Shown: one piece after another, positions 1 to 4,417 of the stretch
How positions within the stretch are numbered: position 1 is the stretch's first letter
How the letters are laid out: every line of letters starts with the position of its first letter
Assembly (NCBI GenBank): GCA_964407285.1
Contig: CAYOVG010000436.1
Location: 1 to 5,029 of the forward strand
Reading direction: 5' to 3'
Length of the DNA: 5,029 nucleotides
Source of the DNA: CAYOVG01 sp964407285
GTDB taxonomy: Bacteria; Desulfobacterota; Syntrophobacteria; Syntrophobacterales; Syntrophobacteraceae
Position numbers and translations under genes: made by a program
The notes under the pieces: model-generated
Seen by the model: only the letters and a program-made list of their open reading frames with translations
Databases searched by the model: none
Told to the model about the DNA's origin: nothing

Positions 1-1
1 G

Positions 2-136
2 CGTGGAAGGTCCTCTGATGCTATACTGCATGTGGAAGAGGTGAATTACATGGGAAAGCGATTACGGCGAGGAGTATCCCCCGACTCGCGCGAGATACAC
101 CCGGGAGCGCCGTTTGAGGGATGGGAGGACGACTGA
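2..136 (+). CDS. C-terminal end of an unidentified upstream gene (partial), or a 28-residue ORF
   Basis: This frame is open from the window edge to a TGA at 134-136 and encodes about 44 residues, ending in GAPFEGWEDD. I do not recognise the family. The tail is hydrophilic, with a basic patch (GKRLRRG) and then an acidic end. The stop directly abuts the ATG of the next gene (TGAATG), the arrangement of translationally coupled operon genes, which supports a real coding frame. Alternatively, translation could begin at the ATG at 50, which has an AAGAGG Shine-Dalgarno-like sequence at 36-41, giving a 28-residue product. The frame is short enough to be open by chance, so confidence is moderate to low. 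Confidence 0.4.
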   Translation, partial: RGRSSDAILHVEEVNYMGKRLRRGVSPDSREIHPGAPFEGWEDD

Positions 137-910
137 ATGCAGTTTCCGATAATTGACGGCCATGCACACTGCGGAGTCCAGGACAGGCAAACGCCCCAGG
201 CATTCGAGCATTACCTGGCGCGAACGCGCGGCAGCGGCATAGCGGGCGCGGTCTTGATACCCCCCGTGTACGAAATTTACGACCGCTACGATCCCGATTT
301 TCAGGACAATGATTACTGGCGGCAAAGGCGCCACAGTGCAAACGAGTATCTGCCGACCCTGGGGAATGCCGAATTCACCGTCTTTCCTTTCTTCTTCATC
401 TGGAACGATTTTGCGGTCGATCGCATCACACCCCGCCATTTTGGAATAAAGTGGCACCGCCATTCGGACGAACCCCGGTATCACTATGACGACCCGGCAT
501 GTGCGAAGGCGATCGAGGAGATCGGAAGAAGGAATCTGCCCGTATGCCTGGAGGAGGAACTGCAATTCACCATGCGCTTCATTGATGATCTGGCTCCCGG
601 CCTGCGGGTGATCATTCCCCACTGCGGCTATCTCAACGGAGGATACGATGCGCTCATCCGGCTCGGAGTCTGGGAACGGCCGAACATCTTCACGGATACA
701 TCGCTCGTTCCGCCGAGCACCGTGTTGCACTACGTAAAGAACTTCGGAACGTCGCGGATCATGTTCGGGTCCGATTTTCCGTTCGGCGATCCGAGGAGGG
801 AGCTTGCGAAAATCCTGCAACTGGGGCTTCCGAAGGAAACTGAAGAAGCTCTCGTGAGCATTAACGTGCGACGGCTGTTGACGTCCGGGATAGAACCGCA
901 TGGTGAGTAA
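137..910 (+). CDS. Amidohydrolase-family (amidohydrolase 2-like) metal-dependent hydrolase
   Basis: This 257-residue protein is likely a cytoplasmic TIM-barrel metal-dependent hydrolase or decarboxylase of the amidohydrolase superfamily. What the sequence shows: the N-terminal strand ends in DGHAHCG, giving the HxH metal pair (His9, His11). A strand with GIKWHRH follows (Lys105, His107), then an EEEL segment near 139-142. A later strand is VIIPHCG with His162, and GSDFPFG carries Asp213, which is the position of the conserved late metal or catalytic Asp. There is no signal peptide or membrane segment. At 257 residues it is shorter than many amidohydrolase-2 members (about 280-340), but the ordered motifs are complete. 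The start is set by GGGAGGA at 123-129 with 7 bases before the ATG, and by abutment to the upstream stop. The substrate cannot be told from sequence; uncharacterised members of this group are common. The family call is strong and the specific reaction is unknown. Confidence 0.88.
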   Translation: MQFPIIDGHAHCGVQDRQTPQAFEHYLARTRGSGIAGAVLIPPVYEIYDRYDPDFQDNDYWRQRRHSANEYLPTLGNAEFTVFPFFFIWNDFAVDRITPRHFGIKWHRHSDEPRYHYDDPACAKAIEEIGRRNLPVCLEEELQFTMRFIDDLAPGLRVIIPHCGYLNGGYDALIRLGVWERPNIFTDTSLVPPSTVLHYVKNFGTSRIMFGSDFPFGDPRRELAKILQLGLPKETEEALVSINVRRLLTSGIEPHGE

Positions 911-969
911 TGACCGTATGCGAATTTCGTTATCGCTTTTCCTAAAGGAGAAAGGGAGCTGTAGGAATC

Positions 970-1278
970 ATGGGTAGCTACAACGAGCTTTTTGCCGGGA
1001 TAGAGGAACTTGCCGAGGTGATGCTCGACACCGACCCGGATGACCGGGTGCTGGTTTATCGCAAGATTAATACTCTTTTTCTGAACCTGGAAAAGGATCT
1101 GAAGATGTCCCCGAACAGGTACGCCGAAGAAAAGCTCCTGGAAGTGAAGCATCACATCGGCATTATCGCTCGTCTCGACGACCCGGACGGCCACAGCGAC
1201 CTGGAGCATTACGCCTGGGCGCTCGATGCCGTCGGCGAGCTTCGGGGACCGCGCGGAATGAAGGAGCCGCCCAAATGA
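970..1278 (+). CDS. Small acidic protein of unknown function
   Basis: I do not recognise this 102-residue protein. It is acidic in its first third (EELAEVMLDTDPDD), and most of it reads as amphipathic helices (RKINTLFLNLEKDLK, AEEKLLEVKHHIGIIARL, LEHYAWALDAVGEL), ending in a Gly/Pro-rich basic tail. It has no Cys, no signal peptide and no membrane segment, so a soluble helical bundle is likely. It starts 59 bases after the amidohydrolase stop with no terminator between them, so co-transcription is plausible. Purine-rich Shine-Dalgarno candidates lie upstream (AAAGGAG at 944-950, GGGAG at 955-959), somewhat far from the ATG. Coding character is supported by mixed, protein-like composition and by the amphipathic pattern; reverse-frame ORFs here look like shadows. 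A role as accessory or partner to the hydrolase is only a guess from position. Confidence 0.75.
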   Translation: MGSYNELFAGIEELAEVMLDTDPDDRVLVYRKINTLFLNLEKDLKMSPNRYAEEKLLEVKHHIGIIARLDDPDGHSDLEHYAWALDAVGELRGPRGMKEPPK

Positions 1279-1295
1279 TAACGGCATGGCCGTTA
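1279..1295 (+). terminator. Hairpin directly after a stop codon; weak terminator candidate
   Basis: Immediately after the TGA of the 102-residue gene there is a perfect 7-bp inverted repeat, TAACGGC / GCCGTTA, with a three-base loop. The downstream sequence (GCGTGTTGTTTCG) has only a poor T tract, so it may stabilise the 3' end of the mRNA or be a weak terminator. A second imperfect inverted repeat lies at about 1329-1360 (AAAGGTCC against GGGACTTT with a bulge). The rest of 1296-1515 shows no gene that I can support. Confidence 0.35.
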
Positions 1296-1539
1296 GCGTG
1301 TTGTTTCGCCCGCATATGCCATTAACGTGAAAGGTCCTGCCGGTCGCGACGGGACTTTCCTGACCGCGGTCGCCGGATCAGGCGCCTTCATCGTTCATTG
1401 CAGCTCACGGTCTACGGGGATGTCCGGCTGTTTTTCACAGGCGCATTGACGGATTGACGTACTGAACTCCGTTGCTTCATTCTTTCTGGAGGAAATCATT
1501 ATAACCGCGCATTCAATGCCTTACACGGGAGGAATGGTT

Positions 1540-1836
1540 ATGGTGAAGAAGAGCTATTCGAAGACGGGACGGGTTTGTCGGGTAACATTCGAGTATCAGC
1601 CGGAACCGGGCATTGCATCGATCTATTTGTGTGGCGAATTCAACGATTGGACCCCCGATGCGCACCCTCTAACCCAGAGGAAGGGTGGGCGGTTCAGCAC
1701 CACCATTTCTCTCAATGCGGGCCGAAGCTACCGATTCAGATACCTGGTGGACGGCGGTCGCTGGGAAAATGATCCCAATGCGGATGAGTATGTTCCCAAT
1801 GGTTTCGGGTCGGAAGATTCCGTGGTGAATCTATGA
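1540..1836 (+). CDS. Stand-alone CBM48 / isoamylase early-set (AMPK-beta-like glycogen-binding) domain protein
   Basis: The 98-residue product is essentially one immunoglobulin-like beta-sandwich of the CBM48/E-set type found in glycogen-branching enzymes, isoamylases and the AMPK beta subunit. Family hallmarks seen are GEFNDWTPDAHPL at 32-44 (the conserved N-x-W with Trp37), GGRFSTTISL, YRFRYLVDGGRWENDP at 64-79, and a closing NGFGSEDSVVNL. There is no catalytic domain, signal peptide or membrane segment. In this family the domain binds alpha-glucans or acts as an adaptor; which applies here is not visible. I chose the ATG at 1540 because GGGAGGA at 1527-1533 sits six bases before it. In-frame ATGs at 1516 and 1534 would add eight or two residues, and a second GGAGGA at 1488-1493 lies too far from 1516 for normal use. 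The gene is flanked by long gaps and is probably monocistronic. Confidence 0.9.
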   Translation: MVKKSYSKTGRVCRVTFEYQPEPGIASIYLCGEFNDWTPDAHPLTQRKGGRFSTTISLNAGRSYRFRYLVDGGRWENDPNADEYVPNGFGSEDSVVNL

Positions 1837-1870
1837 CCGGAGACCATTGAGACCCGGCCGGCAACAGCCG

Positions 1871-2011
1871 ATGAACAGGATTGCGCAATTCGATAGATTT
1901 TTCTTCCAATTTTTATTCGGATGTGCTACGTTGCATGCATTGTGTTTTCTCGCTGTGCGATTCGGGTTGTTGAACACGATTGCGAGAAACCTTGTTGTGG
2001 TCTTCCAGTGA
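1871..2011 (+). CDS. Possible 46-residue hydrophobic small protein
   Basis: An ATG-to-TGA frame encodes 46 residues: a short N-terminus, then a Phe-rich hydrophobic stretch from about residue 10 to 35 (FFFQFLFGCATLHALCF...), then a basic/polar turn and a hydrophobic end. This looks like one potential membrane segment. Against it, there is no clear Shine-Dalgarno sequence before the ATG, the stretch is locally T-rich (which creates Phe and Leu codons by chance), and I recognise no homologue. It is listed only as a candidate. Confidence 0.18.
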   Translation: MNRIAQFDRFFFQFLFGCATLHALCFLAVRFGLLNTIARNLVVVFQ

Positions 2012-2085
2012 GAATGATTCGATAGAGCGGCTCGCTTCCTCGAGTTGATCCTGATCCTCCTTCATTAAACTTCAACAGCCTGAGG

Positions 2086-2131
2086 CGCCTCCTTGCCGGC
2101 CGGTGATCGTTCGGTCATCAGAGGCAAGGCG
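2086..2131 (+). promoter_or_regulatory. Structured 5' leader stem-loop upstream of the Cache gene
   Basis: CGCC...TTGCC (2086-2097) can pair with GGCAAGGCG (2123-2131) through a 9-bp stem with a three-base bulge. Inside it GGTGATC (2102-2108) pairs with GGTCATC (2113-2119) across a GTTC loop, allowing G-T wobbles. No T tract follows, so this is not a normal Rho-independent terminator. It sits 27 bases before the ribosome binding site at 2158-2164. It could be a cis-regulatory or mRNA-stabilising element, or the 3' hairpin of an upstream transcript. I recognise no known riboswitch consensus in it. Confidence 0.35.
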
Positions 2132-2168
2132 AATGAACCGTCAGATTTTAATCTTTTGAGGAGGCTCT

Positions 2169-2483
2169 ATGAGGGACATTGTCAAGAGACAGGTGGATGA
2201 GATTGTCGTCGATATCGATGCCGGCAAGAAGCCCGAGGATTTTGCAGCGGCAGCCCAGAAAGACCCCTATGTATTCATTATGGAAGGCAACGGAGTGCTG
2301 CTGGTTCATCCGACGCTTGCGGGGCAGAGCTTAAAGGAAAAGGCCGAACCCGTTTTCAACGAAGTTGTCAAAGGTACTCCGGAAGGCGTCTATGTAAATT
2401 ACGAATGGGCGGGCGCGAAGAAATGCACCTATTCCCGAAAAACCCAAAGCGGGCTCATTGTCGGTTGCGGGTACAATGAATAG
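2169..2483 (+). CDS. Stand-alone Cache-domain-like small protein
   Basis: This 104-residue protein resembles the single-Cache (sCache_2-like) sensor module of chemoreceptors and histidine kinases. It opens with a helix (about residues 1-30) and continues with DPYVFIMEGNGVLLVHPTLAGQSL at about 32-55. A Pro-Val-Phe helix and GTPEGVYVNYEWAGAKKCTYSRK at about 69-91 follow, and it closes with LIVGCGYNE. The sequence types FIM-GNGVLLVHP, EGVYVNYEW and LIVG-GY match the usual Cache strand order. Cache domains normally bind small molecules outside the membrane, but here there is no signal peptide, membrane anchor or output domain, so the product appears cytoplasmic. Its ligand or partner is unknown. 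The start is supported by GAGGAGG at 2158-2164 four bases before the ATG, and an in-frame stop at 2157-2159 excludes a longer N-terminus. The gene is followed by its own terminator and is likely monocistronic. Confidence 0.78.
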   Translation: MRDIVKRQVDEIVVDIDAGKKPEDFAAAAQKDPYVFIMEGNGVLLVHPTLAGQSLKEKAEPVFNEVVKGTPEGVYVNYEWAGAKKCTYSRKTQSGLIVGCGYNE

Positions 2484-2510
2484 CCCTTGAGAGTTGCCTC
2501 TCCTTTTTGC

Positions 2511-2545
2511 GGGCGGCCGCGGTATCGCGGCCGCCCTTCTTTCCT
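2511..2545 (+). terminator. Rho-independent terminator of the Cache gene
   Basis: A perfect 11-bp GC-rich stem (2511-2521 with 2526-2536) closes a GTAT loop, followed by a T-rich stretch (TTCTTTCCT). It begins 27 bases after the stop at 2481-2483. Read on the minus strand, the hairpin is followed by an A-run rather than Ts, so it is unlikely to be an efficient terminator for the convergent SYLF gene. Confidence 0.82.
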
Positions 2546-2625
2546 CCGTCCAGCCGCCGTTCGATTGCCGGAAGGCTTTGTTCAATCACACACATAGAGA
2601 TGGGCGCAAAGCAGCCCCGGCGCGA

Positions 2626-3315
2626 TCACCTCGGACCACGCGCATATATGCCCTCAGCTCTGGAGAGCGCCAGTTGGAGCGGCCTTGCCCCCGGCGGAGG
2701 AGCGACTCTCCCGGTCAGGATCTCGACCGGAGTAACGGGTTGACCATAATACTCGGTGTTGGCTTCATTTCTTGCTGCAATCACCGTACCCTCGAGCGAC
2801 ACTCCCGCGAAGAGCCCCTTGCTCCGGCTATATGTATAAACTGCCGCAACCGGTAGAACACCGGCTTCAGCGGTCCTTCCCACGGGACCCGCGGCTACGC
2901 TCAGAGCGGCGCCCAGTTCTACGTTTGTTCCCCTGGCGAAGGCATCAACCGCCGCATCGGAATTGAGGACAATCACGAAATCCGTCGCCTTGGCCCCGAT
3001 CTGGAATCCAAAACCGGCGCCGCCGGTACCGATTGCGGATGGACCGCTCCATCCATCGCGGGTTTTGGCTACCACCACTCCGGTACCGCCGCGGCCGCTG
3101 AACATGAATCCTGCCTTGTAGACCGTGAGAACGGCCACGCCCTTGGCATTTTGAAGCACTTCCTTGGGTATGCCTTGCTCGGCGATGCCGTCGAAGCTCC
3201 GAATTATGTTGGTCGCTTCATTGACATCTTCCTGCAAACTCGCGAAGACGGCGGAAGAGGCAAATAGCGTTAAGGCTAACGTCAATACGAAAGAAAACAA
3301 GAGATTCGGTCTCAT
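2626..3315 (-). CDS. Secreted SYLF/YSC84-domain (lipid-binding) protein
   Basis: The 229-residue product carries an N-terminal signal peptide: MRP, then a hydrophobic core at about 5-20, with likely cleavage after AVFA (residue 25). It is probably periplasmic or envelope-associated. The mature part matches the SYLF/YSC84 (DUF500) family. There is a helical lead-in at 27-58 with IPKEVLQNAKGVAVL at 49-63, then a glycine-rich core (GFMFSGRGGTGVVVAK, GWSGPSAIGTGGAGFGFQIGA at 88-108). FVIVLNSDAAVDAF, LSVAAGPVGR, VYTYSRSKGLFAGVSLEG and a YYG motif follow. Eukaryotic SYLF domains bind phosphoinositides; bacterial members are widespread, exported and of unknown role. The start at 3315 is chosen because AAGGAG (complement of 3323-3328) lies seven bases upstream and it places the signal peptide at the N-terminus; an upstream in-frame ATG at 3387 would add 24 hydrophilic residues with no good ribosome site. 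The gene stands alone, convergent with the Cache gene. Confidence 0.92.
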   Translation of the reverse strand: MRPNLLFSFVLTLALTLFASSAVFASLQEDVNEATNIIRSFDGIAEQGIPKEVLQNAKGVAVLTVYKAGFMFSGRGGTGVVVAKTRDGWSGPSAIGTGGAGFGFQIGAKATDFVIVLNSDAAVDAFARGTNVELGAALSVAAGPVGRTAEAGVLPVAAVYTYSRSKGLFAGVSLEGTVIAARNEANTEYYGQPVTPVEILTGRVAPPPGARPLQLALSRAEGIYARGPR

Positions 3316-3588
3316 CGAACTACTCCTTGAAGGATGGTTGGTCTCGGATTGCTCCCGGCAGACAGACTGCCGAGTTAAATCGTACATTCTTATATTATCA
3401 ATAATTTAAAACAAAATAGAATCAGCAATACTCAGTATAAATCGAATAAGCTATTAAGCTGTAGAGCGCGAAATCGTTTAGATCAAGTATCCATTGATAT
3501 CTCTCCTTTACTCCATTGTGCTCATGATTCGACCTGAAACAAACCCTTTGACCTGCTTGCCCGGTCCTTTCGCCCGAAGTCCGGAATC
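3316..3588. other. AT-rich upstream region of the SYLF gene, probably its promoter
   Basis: Composition shifts sharply to AT-rich at about 3375-3465, unlike the GC-rich flanks. Within the minus-strand leader a hairpin CGGCAG / CTGCCG (3356-3361 with 3367-3372, five-base loop) lies between the AT-rich block and the SYLF ribosome site. The AT-rich block holds several TATAAT-like strings on the minus strand (near 3389-3402 and 3435-3441), but no single -35/-10 pair stands out, so the promoter is placed only regionally. A short inverted repeat ATCAA / TTGAT lies at about 3482-3498. No gene is seen. Confidence 0.5.
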
Positions 3589-3617
3589 TTGACCTGGACA
3601 AGTGTGTCTGGTAGCAT
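3589..3617 (+). promoter_or_regulatory. Sigma-70-type promoter
   Basis: TTGACC at 3589-3594 (five of six matches to the -35 consensus) is followed by a 17-base spacer and TAGCAT at 3612-3617 (four of six matches to the -10), in an AT-rich continuation. Transcription would start at about 3623-3626. The same octamer TTGACCTG also occurs 41 bases upstream at 3548-3555. No start codon with a usable ribosome site lies between this promoter and the terminator at 3669-3710. Confidence 0.55.
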
Positions 3618-3623
3618 AAATAA

Positions 3624-3710
3624 GGGATTTGGAAGAAGTTTTTTTCCGGAGGATCAAAGGATAGTCGGGCCGCTATCCACGATTGTCTCGTGGATAGCGG
3701 CTTTTCTTTT
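3624..3710 (+). ncRNA. Predicted small RNA or attenuated leader of about 87 nt
   Basis: The span lies between a good promoter and a strong intrinsic terminator and holds no plausible reading frame, so it predicts a discrete short transcript. From 5' to 3' it has a short hairpin GGAAGAA / TTTTTCC (3631-3637 with 3641-3647), an unpaired purine-rich stretch GGAGGATCAAAGGATAG (3648-3664), and the 14-bp terminator hairpin. GGATAG occurs at both 3659-3664 and 3692-3697. The first copy can pair with CTATCC at 3673-3678, which is part of the terminator's left arm, so a competing antiterminator hairpin is possible. Repeated GGA motifs resemble CsrA/RsmA binding sites, but that is only a resemblance. 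Alternatives are a stand-alone sRNA or a regulated leader for the downstream kef locus. I recognise no known RNA family. Confidence 0.4.
3669..3710 (+). terminator. Strong Rho-independent terminator
   Basis: A perfect 14-bp stem (3669-3682 with 3688-3701) closes a TTGTC loop and is followed directly by TTTTCTTTT. This is the best intrinsic terminator in the window. No protein-coding gene ends upstream on the plus strand within more than 1 kb, and the stronger 2511-2536 terminator already closes the last plus-strand gene, so it most likely ends the short transcript from 3589-3617. Confidence 0.88.
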
Positions 3711-3984
3711 GGATCGGTGGCGACATTCCGGCTTTGTTGGGCGCGTTGATCGGATGAGGCGCATAACTGGGGAAGGCCATATTTATGTGAGCCATTCCGT
3801 TTTGATCGTCCTGTCCGACTCAGTCATTGCGGTTCTGGTTGGAGCACCGGACAGGCTTGCACGGATACAGCACCTGTTTTGAGGTCGGTGCTCCGGAACT
3901 TCGGTGGTTATTGGCGATCGATTACTCTGTGCAAAGCCGGCCGAGGGCTCAATCGAGTCCGGATCGTTCTTTGGGCTGTGAGGC
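3711..3984. other. Non-coding stretch between the terminator and the kef relic
   Basis: No supported gene is present. Plus- and minus-strand frames here are short, lack ribosome sites, or run across the terminator hairpin. An inverted repeat GGAGCACCG (3841-3849) / CGGTGCTCC (3886-3894) encloses a smaller one, ACAGG / CCTGT, with a short T run. It could fold, but no gene is attached to it. The sequence may be a decayed upstream region of the kef pseudogene. Confidence 0.5.
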
Positions 3985-4384
3985 ATGATCCTCATGCAAA
4001 TCATGGGCGATATTCTGCTGATTCCGAGGTTGTCCATCCTTACCCTGCTAGTGTTCCGCCGGATGGGAACCTCTCCCATAGCGGAATATCTCCTTATCGG
4101 AGTGCTCGCAGGTCCCCGGGGACTCGGGTTGCTTACCGAGTTTCGCGCCGCGGAAAAGCTGTGCGAGATTGGAGCGGCGCTGCTCCTCTTTACCATTGGC
4201 GTTGAACTTTCCATGGGAAAGCAAGGATTGAGAAGACCCGTTTTTGTCGGCAGCCCCTTCTACGTGTTTGCAGTTGCAGCAGCTATCTCTACTGCGGTCG
4301 TCCGGTTCAGTCTGCCTCCGGGTGTACGTATTTGCCGGTGGACCGGGTAACCTCGCCGCGGTCAAAGTACTGCTCGAGGCTTGA
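3985..4384 (+). pseudogene. Truncated, frameshifted Kef-type cation:proton antiporter (N-terminal remnant)
   Basis: From the ATG at 3985 (or the in-frame ATG at 4003, which fits the family start better), the frame gives 121 residues before a TAA at 4348-4350. Residues 9-80 are plainly the N-terminus of a CPA2/KefB-like antiporter: DILLIPRLSILTLLVF, EYLLIGVLAGPRGLGLL at 34-50, and CEIGAALLLFTIGVELS at 60-76. Similarity fades after LPPG. In the +1 frame from about 4322 the sequence reads VYVFAGGPGNLAAVKVLLEA and then TGA at 4382-4384, which resembles the family stretch VF-GF-ALSSTAIVLKLLE with a few residues missing. This indicates a frameshift near 4310-4322 plus a small deletion. The remaining transporter core and any RCK domain (family length usually 400-650) are absent. 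No good Shine-Dalgarno site precedes it. The next gene is a second kef homologue, so this looks like a dead tandem copy. A functional short membrane peptide is possible but less likely. Confidence 0.75.
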
Positions 4385-4417
4385 AATCAAGAAAAGAAGG
4401 AAAGGGAAAACCTTAAT

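Larger units (their letters stand above)
1837..2168. other. 332-base intergenic region between the CBM48 and Cache genes
   Basis: No gene of ordinary length is present. It contains short palindromes (ATTGCGCAAT at 1880-1889, TGCATGCA near 1933-1940, GAGGCGCCTC at 2082-2091), two T-rich runs at about 1897-1917, and a 10-base direct repeat ATTCGATAGA at 1888-1897 and 2017-2026. A weak 46-codon ORF (1871-2011) and a stem-loop leader (2086-2131) are listed separately. No convincing -35/-10 pair was found, although the Cache gene must be transcribed from somewhere here or upstream. Confidence 0.6.

Noticed and set aside
62..901. Long minus-strand open frame of 279 codons opposite the amidohydrolase gene
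   Set aside because: It is antisense to a gene with complete catalytic motifs, lacks a ribosome site and shows no recognisable domain; it is a coding shadow.
730..1287. Minus-strand frame of 185 codons
   Set aside because: It spans the antisense of two plus-strand genes and their intergenic gap, with composition typical of a shadow and no recognisable motif.
1446..1482. Tandem TTGACG elements as a promoter for the CBM48 gene
   Set aside because: TTGACG occurs at 1446 and 1454, but neither has a credible -10 at 16-18 bases, so no promoter is called.
2511..2536. Bidirectional terminator serving both the Cache and SYLF genes
   Set aside because: On the minus strand the hairpin is followed by GCAAAAAGG, an A-run in the RNA rather than a U tract.
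2494..2856. Plus-strand frames between 2494 and 2966
   Set aside because: They cross the strong terminator hairpin or lie antisense to the SYLF gene, and their translations are Arg/Pro-rich without domain signals.
3624..3710. Known riboswitch (GEMM/c-di-GMP, ydaO/c-di-AMP) upstream of the kef locus
   Set aside because: I could not find the conserved core strings of these classes; only the terminator and a competing hairpin are visible.
3589..3882. Plus-strand frame of 97 codons
   Set aside because: It begins inside the predicted -35 region and reads straight through the 14-bp terminator hairpin; there is no ribosome site and no recognisable domain.
3783..4214. Minus-strand frame of 143 codons
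   Set aside because: It is antisense to the recognisable Kef N-terminus and is Ser/Pro/Arg-rich, as expected of a shadow.
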